From Paracoccaceae bacterium (lineage in GTDB: Bacteria; Pseudomonadota; Alphaproteobacteria; Rhodobacterales; Rhodobacteraceae): a stretch of DNA of 60,788 nt. The position numbers were made by a program, and so were the translations under genes. Below, piece by piece: positions 50,058 through 58,038 of this stretch. The notes beneath the pieces are model-generated. The model was not told the origin of the DNA and searched no databases. It saw nothing but the letters and a program-made list of their open reading frames with translations. Every line of letters begins with the position of its first letter. Position 1 is the stretch's first letter. The stretch covers positions 1-60,788 of the forward strand of contig JAIXSA010000158.1 of assembly GCA_027484915.1 (NCBI GenBank), in the 5' to 3' direction.

Positions 50058-51129
50058 CGCTTTTCACCGGGCCTTGCGCGTCCCAGAGCGCGGGGTCGGT
50101 CAGGTAGCGCACCGGGAATTCCCAGATCACCACCTCGGGCGGGGCGTCGCGGAAGTCGGGCGAGGCGAGGTAGTCCAGCATCGGGCGGGCGGGTCCCCTG
50201 CCCTCTTCCGCCAGATTCAGCACGTCGCGGCGCAGCGCCAGCTTAAGCGCCTCGGCGAAGCTGAAGGTCGGGTTGGCGGAATAGGAGGTGCCGATCAGAA
50301 GGGTCGCCCCGGCCTCGGTCCCGGCGAAGATGTCCAGTCCCGCGCCCGTTGTCGTGGGGGTGACGACATAGGGGGTCGCCATCTCGGGCATCAGGCCCAG
50401 TTTAGGTGCAAGGTCGTCGCTGGTGACGAAGGACACCAGGTCACCGGTGAACTGCTTCTCCTGGCCGGTCTGGACGGCGAAGTCGGTTTCGCCCTGCGCC
50501 ACCAGGCCCGAGGCCGCCAGCGCGCGCGCCACATGGTCGGCCCCGTTCGGGGTCCAATGAGTGTCGGTGCGGAAGAAGGCCGCGTCGCGGGCGGCGTCGA
50601 CGCGCAGCGCCGCCCGGGCGTCGAGTACGGGAACTTCGCGGTCGCGCAGGCCAGCAAGGAAGGCGTCGTACAGGGTCGCGATACCTTTTGCCGTTTCGGG
50701 GTCGCTGTGGGCGACGTGGACGTCCAGCTTGCCGGGCACCGGCACGACCACCAGGCGCGCCCCGACGGCGGCCAGCCGGTCGCGGATCCGGGCGATGCGG
50801 TCCAGCGACGGGTCAAGGTCGTCGGTCAGGGGACGGATCTCCTCGGCGGTGAAGAGCCAGCCATCGCTGCCGATGACCACGCCCTTGCGCCCCTCGCCCA
50901 CCGCCAGATAGCGCAGCGCGCCCAGCGTGCCGATGGCGCTGTCGCGGTGCGGCAGGGACTTTCGGTAGGTCTCGTCAACTTTCGCCGTCAGCGAGCCGGT
51001 CAGGGCGGTGCGGTCGGTGGGCACCTCGTCGGCCCCGGGAAAGCGGGCATAGCCAAGGTTGAAGATCGCCGCATAGGTGAAGAAGGCGACGGGAAGGGCG
51101 TAGCGGGCGGCGCGAAGGATGAACTGCAT
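50050..51129 (-). CDS. algJ: AlgJ-like SGNH acetyltransferase, membrane anchored
   Basis: The 359-residue protein has an N-terminal membrane anchor (about residues 8-25) and the AlgJ/AlgX SGNH domain: D189-T-H191 (RTDTHWTPNGAD) and the nucleophile S282 in LLIGTSYSANPTFSF, matching the D-x-H and Ser of AlgJ. It is expected to take acetyl from AlgI and pass it to AlgX or the polymer. The ATG at 51129 begins the real gene; a longer open frame continues upstream only as an out-of-frame shadow of algI. It is 8 bp after algI. Confidence 0.9.
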   Translation of the reverse strand: MQFILRAARYALPVAFFTYAAIFNLGYARFPGADEVPTDRTALTGSLTAKVDETYRKSLPHRDSAIGTLGALRYLAVGEGRKGVVIGSDGWLFTAEEIRPLTDDLDPSLDRIARIRDRLAAVGARLVVVPVPGKLDVHVAHSDPETAKGIATLYDAFLAGLRDREVPVLDARAALRVDAARDAAFFRTDTHWTPNGADHVARALAASGLVAQGETDFAVQTGQEKQFTGDLVSFVTSDDLAPKLGLMPEMATPYVVTPTTTGAGLDIFAGTEAGATLLIGTSYSANPTFSFAEALKLALRRDVLNLAEEGRGPARPMLDYLASPDFRDAPPEVVIWEFPVRYLTDPALWDAQGPVKSGA

Positions 51130-51137
51130 GGGACCAC

Positions 51138-52568
51138 CTAGAACTGGAAATAGAGGAAGGGTGAGAAGCTCTGCTCGGCCAGCCGCATGACCGACAGGGC
51201 AAAGAGGATCGAAGTCAGGACCGCAGGAGCCAGCGTGTCGCTGATCGCAAGTGTCCCGCCGGGACCCGAGGGCACGTAGTAGCGGCGCACGACCAGGTCG
51301 CGGGCGGACGGTTCGATGGCACAGATCAGGATCGCCAGGGTCATGATGACCAAGCTTTCGCGGGTGACCTGCAAGGAGAGCTCGATCGGCATCGAGACGC
51401 CGTTCAGCCCGATCATTCCGGCGTAGAAGTTGGTTGCCTGACCCACATCGACGGCGCGGAAGATGACCCAGCCCAGAAGCACGATCAGCATGGTTCCTGC
51501 GATCCGTCCGGCGGTGCGGGGTCGCATTGCCCAGCCCAGCCAGCGTTCTGCAGCCAGCCAGCCACCATGCCAGACGCCCCAGATCACGAAGGTCCAGTTC
51601 GCCCCGTGCCACAGGCCGCCCAGCACCATCACCGTCATGAGGTTGATGTAGGTCCGCCGCTCGCTGATCCGGTTGCCACCCAGCGGGATATAGAGGTAGT
51701 CGCGCAGCCAGACCGACAGGCTGATGTGCCAGCGGCGCCAGAATTCGGTAATCGAGGCCGAGATGTAGGGCGTGTCGAAATTCTCGCGGAACTTGAAGCC
51801 CATCATCAAGCCCAGCCCCATCGCCATGTCGCTGTAGCCAGAGAAGTCGAAGTAAAGCTGCAGCATGTAGGCGATGGACCCGGCCCAGGCCAAAGTGGCC
51901 GAGGGGTCCGGGGTCGAGAAGGCAAGGTCGGCCAGGGGCGCGATCGAGTCGGCGATAAGCACCTTCTTCGCCAGGCCGACGGCAAACCAGGCCATGCCGT
52001 CGGCGAACTTCTGAGCGCTGTGGACCCGATGCTCGAACTGGTGGGCAAGGTCCTTGAAGCGCAGGATCGGCCCGGCGACGAGCTGCGGGAACAGTGCGAT
52101 GAAGGCCGCGAAGTCGAAGAAGTTGGCGGTGGGCTTGGCGTCCTTGCGCAGGATGTCGACGAGGTAGCTGATGCAGTGGAAGACGTAGAACGACACGCCG
52201 ATGGGCAGGATCAGCCGCCAGTGGATGTCCAGCCCCTCGGCCGTGGTGCCAAGCAGGGCCGCGAAGCTGTCGATGAAGAAGTTGAGGTACTTGAAGACAC
52301 CCAGCACCGACAGGCAGCCGACAACGCCAACCCCACACCAGAAGCGCGCCTTCTGCGTGTCGAGGTTCGCGCCGATCCTGTGCCCGATGACATAGGTCCA
52401 GAGCGTGGTGTGGAACAGAAGCGCCAGGAAGTCGAAGCGCCACCAGCCGTAGAACAGATAGGACCCGGCAAGGATCAGGGCCGACCGGAACCGGAACGGT
52501 GTCAGGTAGTACAGCGCCAGGAACAGGGGCAAGAAGAGAAACAGGAAAATCTCCGAGGAAAAGACCAT
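51138..52568 (-). CDS. algI: MBOAT acetyltransferase AlgI
   Basis: The 476-residue polytopic protein brings acetyl groups across the inner membrane. Family motifs are intact: LFYGWWRFDF near the N-terminus, the reentrant-loop ITEFWRRWHISLSVWLRDY, and LGGLWHGANWTFVIWGVWHG, whose His residues are the catalytic ones of MBOAT enzymes. I use the ATG at 52568 (MVFSSEIFLFLFLPLF); the frame extends 32 codons upstream without hydrophobic or family signal. algG-like lies 4 bp upstream. Confidence 0.94.
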   Translation of the reverse strand: MVFSSEIFLFLFLPLFLALYYLTPFRFRSALILAGSYLFYGWWRFDFLALLFHTTLWTYVIGHRIGANLDTQKARFWCGVGVVGCLSVLGVFKYLNFFIDSFAALLGTTAEGLDIHWRLILPIGVSFYVFHCISYLVDILRKDAKPTANFFDFAAFIALFPQLVAGPILRFKDLAHQFEHRVHSAQKFADGMAWFAVGLAKKVLIADSIAPLADLAFSTPDPSATLAWAGSIAYMLQLYFDFSGYSDMAMGLGLMMGFKFRENFDTPYISASITEFWRRWHISLSVWLRDYLYIPLGGNRISERRTYINLMTVMVLGGLWHGANWTFVIWGVWHGGWLAAERWLGWAMRPRTAGRIAGTMLIVLLGWVIFRAVDVGQATNFYAGMIGLNGVSMPIELSLQVTRESLVIMTLAILICAIEPSARDLVVRRYYVPSGPGGTLAISDTLAPAVLTSILFALSVMRLAEQSFSPFLYFQF

Positions 52569-52572
52569 CGGG

Positions 52573-54012
52573 CTACTCCGGCTGACAGGGGTCGAGGGTT
52601 GCGGGCTGGGCGTTGGCGGCAGCGGAGATGACAAAGCCGTCGTCCGCGCCGAGGTAGGCGCCAAGCCAGGGCGAGAAGTCCCCGGCGAACTGGCGCGGGG
52701 TCTGTCGGGTCAGGTCATTTCCGGCAAGACGGACCTCGCCCAGACCTGCCGCGCGCAGGCCTTCGCGGTTGCCGCGCAGAAGGTTGTCGGACAGAAGGAC
52801 CGGGCCAAGGCCGGATTGCGCCGCGACTTCGATCCCCGCCGATCCGTTGTCCGTGACGGCGTTGTCGGCCACGCGGGCCGCGCCGGTCCGCGACAGGCGC
52901 AGGCCCGCGGTGCCGTTTCCGGCGATGATGTTGCCCTGCACGGCAACGCAGGTGGCGGGGCCAAGCGAAATGCCGGTGCCCGCGTTGTCGAGGATCACGT
53001 TCGCCCGCAGGCCAAGCCGCAGGGTCTTGCCATCGATCTGCACCCCGTTCCGACCGCCACCGGCGATCACGTTGGCGGCGATGACCACATCCTGAAGCGC
53101 ACCCGAAAGGCGGATGCCCGCGCCGCTGTCCGTCCCGGCGATCCGGTTGCCCGAAAGCAGGACGCCGCGCCCGTCCTTGACGGAAATCGCGGCGGCACCT
53201 GCTCGGGACAGCCGGTTGCGGGTGACGACCATGCCGTCCGCGCCCTCGAAGGACAGGCTGAAGACATCCTGAAACCGGCTGCGCGTCACGACCGGCGCGC
53301 TGGAGGGTTTCATCAGCCCGCCGGTCAGGACCGAGACGCCCCGGAACGCGGCGGGGCCGTCGAAGCCGAGGTCGGCGAAGGTGGACCGCTCGGCATGGAA
53401 GCTGCCCTGCCCGGTCACCAGCAGAAAGGGTCGGAAGCCCGGCACGCGGGCGTTCTTCCCGCCATCGCCGCGCAGCGTGGCCCCGGACAGGCGCACGTCC
53501 CCGAAGCTGAGGACGAAGGCCCCGGCGGAGGTGTCCAGTTCCAAGAGGTCGCCGGGGGACAGGACCAGCGCCGCGCCGGGCCAGAGGACGAGGGGCCGCG
53601 ACAGCCGCCAGCCGTTCGCTCGACGCTGAAGGTAGCCCGCGGCTTCAAGCGCAGGCAGGGTTGCGGTGCCGGACAGAAGGTAGATGACATCCGTGGTGCT
53701 GGCCTGGGCCAGTTGCAGCGAAAGATGCCCGTTGCCGCCCGCCAGGATCGAAAGCTGGGTCAGGGCGGCCTGGACGTCGCCCTCCAGCGCCTTCATCGGT
53801 TCGGCACTTACCGCAGCGGCTTTCGGTGCCTCGGTCAGCTCCACCCCACCCGCCAGCCGGTCAGCCAGCACGGCAAGCACCTCGGTATCCCCACCTGCGT
53901 CCAGCACGCGGGCAATCGCCCCGTGCAGAATCGCATCCGGCTGGGCCGCCGCTGGACCGGCCAGGGGACCGGCCGCAGCAAGGATCGCCACAAGGGATGG
54001 CCAAAGACGCAT
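52573..54012 (-). CDS. AlgG-like periplasmic beta-helix, epimerase motif missing
   Basis: A 479-residue protein with a signal peptide (ending PAAA, about residue 23), a helical N-terminal part, then a right-handed beta-helix (from about 140) of repeated SGNxIxG-type turns. Overall layout and the STFADLGFDG...SRFQDVF order follow AlgG, the mannuronan C5-epimerase. At the place of the catalytic DPHD motif there is S277-V-K-D280, and the following KKHGI His is Ala, so the epimerisation residues appear lost. It may only bind polymer and protect it. Its ATG overlaps the algA stop by one base, and algI follows after 4 bp. Confidence 0.78.
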   Translation of the reverse strand: MRLWPSLVAILAAAGPLAGPAAAQPDAILHGAIARVLDAGGDTEVLAVLADRLAGGVELTEAPKAAAVSAEPMKALEGDVQAALTQLSILAGGNGHLSLQLAQASTTDVIYLLSGTATLPALEAAGYLQRRANGWRLSRPLVLWPGAALVLSPGDLLELDTSAGAFVLSFGDVRLSGATLRGDGGKNARVPGFRPFLLVTGQGSFHAERSTFADLGFDGPAAFRGVSVLTGGLMKPSSAPVVTRSRFQDVFSLSFEGADGMVVTRNRLSRAGAAAISVKDGRGVLLSGNRIAGTDSGAGIRLSGALQDVVIAANVIAGGGRNGVQIDGKTLRLGLRANVILDNAGTGISLGPATCVAVQGNIIAGNGTAGLRLSRTGAARVADNAVTDNGSAGIEVAAQSGLGPVLLSDNLLRGNREGLRAAGLGEVRLAGNDLTRQTPRQFAGDFSPWLGAYLGADDGFVISAAANAQPATLDPCQPE

Positions 54013-55448
54013 CAGATCGCCTCCGGCAGCCGGTCCGAGGCGAGGATCAGGCCATGCTCCATCGCGCCGAAACCGGTGCCACCACGGAAGACCACGTGGA
54101 CAAGCTTCAGGTCCGCCTCGGTCGGGTTGGTCAGGGGAAGCGCCTCGTCAGGGTCGATGGCGACCGTCTGGCCACGCTTGACTGTGACCTCGCGCCCGTC
54201 GATCAGGCATCGTCCCTCGCCCGAGAGCACGGTCAGCAGGCTGGGTCCCACCCCGGTCCCGTTGACCTGGAGCGAGGCCTTCCGCTGCACCGTCATGAGC
54301 CGCATGTCGTTGCCCGTGTCGGTTGCCACCGTCTCGATCCGGCCCCAGGGCATTTCGCGCGTGGTGTGGGTGCGGACCTCGCGCCGTTTGCCGGCCTTCA
54401 GCCGGTCGACCAGTTGCTTGACGTCCTGCGAATGTGACCGCTTGGTCACCAGGACGGCGTCGGGGGTGTCGATGACCACCGTGTCCTGCATCCCGATTAT
54501 CGCCACCAGACGCGTTTCGCTTTGAACCAGCGAATTGTGCGTGTTCATCGCGATCACGTCGCCATGCAGGACGTTGCCGTCAGGGTCCTGGTCGGCGATC
54601 TTGTAGACCGCATTCCAGGCGCCGACATCGTCCCACTCCACACCATACAGGGGCGCCAGGGCGATGGCGGGCGTGCGCTCAAAGACCTGGCGCTCGGTCG
54701 GTTCGTTCGCGGCCTGCCGGAAGCTGTCCTCGTCCAGGACGATGCCGAGTGTCCGTACCTCGGCCCCATCCAAGGCGGCCTGCACGGCTGCGTGAGTTGT
54801 GGGATCAAGGCGCCGGAACTCCTCGATCAAAGTGTCTGCGCGCATCAGGCTGATGCCCGAGGCCCAGAACACCCCGCCCGCATCCAAAAGCCGCTGCGCG
54901 TGGTCATGGCCGGGCTTTTCGACGAACTGCGCCACCTCGTGCAGGCCGGGATAGTCCGCGACGGGCCCGCCGTCGGTAATGTAGCCGTAGCCCGTTTCGG
55001 GATAGGTCGGCACCACCCCGAAGCTGACGATGCGGCCGTCCTCGGCTGCCGGGTGCATGGCCCGGATGATGCGGTTTATGTCGCCCTTGATCATGTGGTC
55101 CGAGGGCAGCACCAGGATGATCGCGTCACGGTTCTGCCGGTGGGCGCAGATCGCGGCAGCAAGCACGGCGGGGCCGGTATTACGGCCGACCGGTTCGCCG
55201 ACGACCTGGCCCTGCATCTGCAGGTCATCCAGCTGGCGGTGCACTAGCGCGGCCTGGCCTGCATTCGTGACCACGATGGGCTCGGCGAAATCCGGGCCGC
55301 GATGGCGCTGCAGGGTGGCCTGGAAGTAGGTCAGGCTGCCCTTGCCCAGGGTGGGCTGGAACTGCTTGGGCTGGTCGATCCGGCTCATTGGCCAGAGGCG
55401 GGACCCCATGCCACCGCAGAGAACGACGGGAGTGATGGACTGAGTCAT
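54012..55448 (-). CDS. algA: Mannose-1-phosphate guanylyltransferase with degenerate isomerase domain
   Basis: The 478-residue protein has the GDP-mannose pyrophosphorylase domain (LCGGMGSRLWPMSR at residues 10-23, GPAVLAAAI, VLPSDHMI, FVEKPGHDHA, FWASGISLMRADTL). The C-terminal cupin, which in bifunctional AlgA/XanB is a metal-dependent phosphomannose isomerase with the motif SLQMHHHRAEHW, here reads S392-L-Q-V-N-G-T-G and has no His. The guanylyltransferase should work, giving GDP-mannose for AlgD, while isomerase activity probably does not. It is the fourth gene of the operon and overlaps alg44 by 4 bp. Confidence 0.88.
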   Translation of the reverse strand: MTQSITPVVLCGGMGSRLWPMSRIDQPKQFQPTLGKGSLTYFQATLQRHRGPDFAEPIVVTNAGQAALVHRQLDDLQMQGQVVGEPVGRNTGPAVLAAAICAHRQNRDAIILVLPSDHMIKGDINRIIRAMHPAAEDGRIVSFGVVPTYPETGYGYITDGGPVADYPGLHEVAQFVEKPGHDHAQRLLDAGGVFWASGISLMRADTLIEEFRRLDPTTHAAVQAALDGAEVRTLGIVLDEDSFRQAANEPTERQVFERTPAIALAPLYGVEWDDVGAWNAVYKIADQDPDGNVLHGDVIAMNTHNSLVQSETRLVAIIGMQDTVVIDTPDAVLVTKRSHSQDVKQLVDRLKAGKRREVRTHTTREMPWGRIETVATDTGNDMRLMTVQRKASLQVNGTGVGPSLLTVLSGEGRCLIDGREVTVKRGQTVAIDPDEALPLTNPTEADLKLVHVVFRGGTGFGAMEHGLILASDRLPEAI

Positions 55449-56536
55449 GGCGCGTCTGCCTTCGGTGCGGAGGTAAAGGTGGCGGCGTAGATGGTGATGG
55501 GTTTGACAAAACCCGGGACCGGGCGCTGCAGTGTGACGGCTGCCAGCTGGCCGGTGCGGTCTTCCGCCAGCGGCTGGTCCGGGATCAGGCGGAAGGGAAC
55601 CGGTTCGCCCGGTGCGGCAGAGCCGAGGCCGCCGGGGGCGAGGCGTGCCGTCACTTCGGCACCGTCGGCAAAGCGCAGTTCGACAGCACTGGCCCGGGCA
55701 AGATCCAGCATCTCTTCGGGCAGCACGGTGCCGCTGAGAACCAGGGGCGCGTCGGGTTCAGACACCCGCAGGACCGGATCGCCCGCGAAGACCGTGGAAC
55801 CTGCCGCGACCCCAAGGACCTCGACCCGACACTCGCAGGGCATCACCACGGAAAACGCCTGCCCGGTATTAGAGCGGATGGCAAAGGCAACCTCGCCGGC
55901 TTTCGCCCCAGGATCGAGGAAGTCGATCTGGCCTGTTGCCGTGGCGGCGAGGGTGCGGCCATCGAAGCCGACGACGGCGGGGGTCGCAAGCCGGTAAGTG
56001 AAGACGCGCTGAAAGACCTTGGTGCCGACCAGCCCAAGCAGAAGAACGGTCAGCGCCACCAGCAGCAGCGTCCCCCCGAACCGCCGCAGCCGGCGCTCTG
56101 GGGCCTGCGTCCCCCTGGGCTTTGCGGCCGAGGCAGGTCGCACGGTCAGGACATTGCCCAGCGTGACCAGATCGCCCGCGATGTGCGCGTTCATCAGGTG
56201 ACGAAGCTGCGGAAGGTGCTCGCCCATCGGCTCCAGAAAGCTCAGCGCAGCCGTGCCCCGGGCCGCGTCGACCTCTTCGACCCTGACCTCGATGGACAGG
56301 CCGACGGTGTAGCCCTGAAACCGGAATACCACCCAGGCCAGACGTTCCAGGCCCTGCATGTGCGGATCCATCAGGCCGCTGATCGTCGCGCGGACCAGCG
56401 AGATTTCGCGGCCCTTGTACTGCCGTCCGTCGATCTCGACGTGAAAGGGGATGTCAAGCATCGGATGGTCAGCCGGTCCGCCCCAGGTGACAGGTGCCGG
56501 ACTCTGGCGGGTCGAGGAGGTGATCGCTTGGTCCAA
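55445..56536 (-). CDS. alg44: Alg44-like co-polymerase, PilZ motif altered
   Basis: A 363-residue protein with an N-terminal PilZ-like domain (about 25-115), one membrane helix (about 152-175) and a periplasmic membrane-fusion-like part with VVMPCECRVEVLGVAAGSTVFAGDPVLRV, which matches Alg44's SPCDCRVVQQLVADGQYANKGQVIFTL. In Pseudomonas, PilZ residues R17, R21, D44 and S46 bind c-di-GMP to switch on polymerisation. Here the region reads ADHPMLDIPFHVEI followed by R43-E44-I45-S46, so both Arg are missing and Asp is Glu. C-di-GMP binding is doubtful. It lies 26 bp after alg8. Confidence 0.82.
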   Translation of the reverse strand: MDQAITSSTRQSPAPVTWGGPADHPMLDIPFHVEIDGRQYKGREISLVRATISGLMDPHMQGLERLAWVVFRFQGYTVGLSIEVRVEEVDAARGTAALSFLEPMGEHLPQLRHLMNAHIAGDLVTLGNVLTVRPASAAKPRGTQAPERRLRRFGGTLLLVALTVLLLGLVGTKVFQRVFTYRLATPAVVGFDGRTLAATATGQIDFLDPGAKAGEVAFAIRSNTGQAFSVVMPCECRVEVLGVAAGSTVFAGDPVLRVSEPDAPLVLSGTVLPEEMLDLARASAVELRFADGAEVTARLAPGGLGSAAPGEPVPFRLIPDQPLAEDRTGQLAAVTLQRPVPGFVKPITIYAATFTSAPKADAP

Positions 56537-56562
56537 GGGTCGGTCCTTTCAACAGACGGATT

Positions 56563-58038
56563 TCAGACAAGCCCCGACAAAAGCATGACCCCGAAGGTCA
56601 GCCAGCCGAGCGCAAGGAGGTGGACGTAGGTCGAGCCGAAGGCGCGTAGGCGCTGACCCAGGGCGGGGGCAGTGATGCCCGAGGACTGGCGGGTCCAGCG
56701 CTGGCGATCCAGGCGGAAAAGGACGTAGCTTTTCACCGCCGCGCCGACGATCTGACCGAAGTACAGCAGGAATGGCCGGGTGATCGGGAAGCCCCGACCC
56801 CGGACGGTGGCCAGCACCCAGCAGAAGATGTAGCGTGTGGCCATGACCCAGGCGATGTAGGCGGGAATGACCAGCGGCTCGACGAACAGCGCCGCCAGCG
56901 CGACCGAGATGGGCCCGGCGAGTGTGGTCCAGATGCCCAGCTTCTGGTCCAGGATCGACCACCAGGTGAAGAGCCCGATCCGCCGCGGACCAAGTGCCAG
57001 CGCGCGGCCATTGGTGCGCAGCATGTTGCCGAACCACCGGATCATCAGGGTGACGGCACTGTCGGCAAAGCCCGGCTTCGGCTGCGTCTCCATCGACAGC
57101 GAGGTGACGTCGGGCAGGTACAGCATCCGGTAGCCCTGCTGCAGAAGCCAGAACCAGGTCGACTTGTCGTCGCCGGTCAGGAAGTCGACGCGGCCCAGCC
57201 GCCAGTGGTCGATATGGTCGTGCTGGACCAGCCGGATGAACTCGGGCTGTGTGGCGAGGTCGGCGCGGAACACGGACATGCGTCCGGTCAGCGTCAGGAC
57301 GCGGCCCGAAAGGCCCATCGAGCTCATCATCATCTGCCGCTGGGTGAAGCGAAGGTCGAACCAGTCGGCGAAGAGGCTGGGCGTGACCTCGGCAGCTTCG
57401 TCGGTGGTCAGGGCGCCGACATCCGGGTCGGTGAAGAACGGGGCCGAGGCGGCAACGATATCTTCGGGCACGCAGCTGTCGCCGTCGACCAGAAGCAGGA
57501 TGTCGCGCTGCGAAGGCGCCTGCCGGCCGATCAGCCGCAGGGAGCGGGCGAGGGCGTCACGCTTGCCGGTGCCGGGGATCTGATCGACGATCAGCTCGAC
57601 CCCGTTCATCGGCACGTCCATCAGGGCATGGATGCTTAGGATCAGCCGCAGGTCCGAGGTATCGACGACCGAGGCGACGATGGTCGCCCCGCCTTTGGCT
57701 GCGGCCGCTGCCCGGAACAGCGCCTGATAGACGCGCCGGGTGGTGTCGGTGTCGATCTTGTAGCTGGTGATGAGGAAATACGCATGACCGCGCACCGGGC
57801 TGGCCGCATGGGCCGCCATCGCCCGCCGCTTGAGGCGGGGATAGGCAAGGCGGACATAGGCCTGCGCCCGCAGGGAGTTGACCAGGGCCCAGCCATAGCG
57901 CCAGGCCCCGACCGCACCGACGACAATCAGCCCGTCCGAGACATGGCCCAGCGCGCCCGGCGGAATGCTCAGCACCAGAAGCGCCAGCACCGCCAGGAAC
58001 AGAAGATGGCCCAGGATCAGGGAGGGGCGGAGCATCAC
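56563..58038 (-). CDS. alg8: Polymannuronate synthase Alg8 (GT2)
   Basis: The 491-residue inner-membrane processive glycosyltransferase keeps the motifs of Alg8: VASVVDTSD, D185-G-D-S188 (DGDS), ALTTDEAAEV, DLRFTQRQMMMSS, RVLTLTGRMSVFRA, IDHWRLGR.DFLTGDDKSTWFW (T288 to W297), LMIRWFGNMLR and the C-terminal DRQRWTRQSSG. N- and C-terminal membrane helices flank the catalytic domain. It would polymerise mannuronate from GDP-mannuronate at the membrane. The catalytic Asp residues are intact. The start overlaps the algD stop (ATGA). Confidence 0.94.
   Translation of the reverse strand: MMLRPSLILGHLLFLAVLALLVLSIPPGALGHVSDGLIVVGAVGAWRYGWALVNSLRAQAYVRLAYPRLKRRAMAAHAASPVRGHAYFLITSYKIDTDTTRRVYQALFRAAAAAKGGATIVASVVDTSDLRLILSIHALMDVPMNGVELIVDQIPGTGKRDALARSLRLIGRQAPSQRDILLLVDGDSCVPEDIVAASAPFFTDPDVGALTTDEAAEVTPSLFADWFDLRFTQRQMMMSSMGLSGRVLTLTGRMSVFRADLATQPEFIRLVQHDHIDHWRLGRVDFLTGDDKSTWFWLLQQGYRMLYLPDVTSLSMETQPKPGFADSAVTLMIRWFGNMLRTNGRALALGPRRIGLFTWWSILDQKLGIWTTLAGPISVALAALFVEPLVIPAYIAWVMATRYIFCWVLATVRGRGFPITRPFLLYFGQIVGAAVKSYVLFRLDRQRWTRQSSGITAPALGQRLRAFGSTYVHLLALGWLTFGVMLLSGLV

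Noticed and set aside
51130-52443. N-terminal extension that would make AlgJ 797 residues
   Set aside because: The extra residues are algI read in another frame; algI has full MBOAT motifs, and AlgJ has its own ATG with a membrane anchor at 51129.
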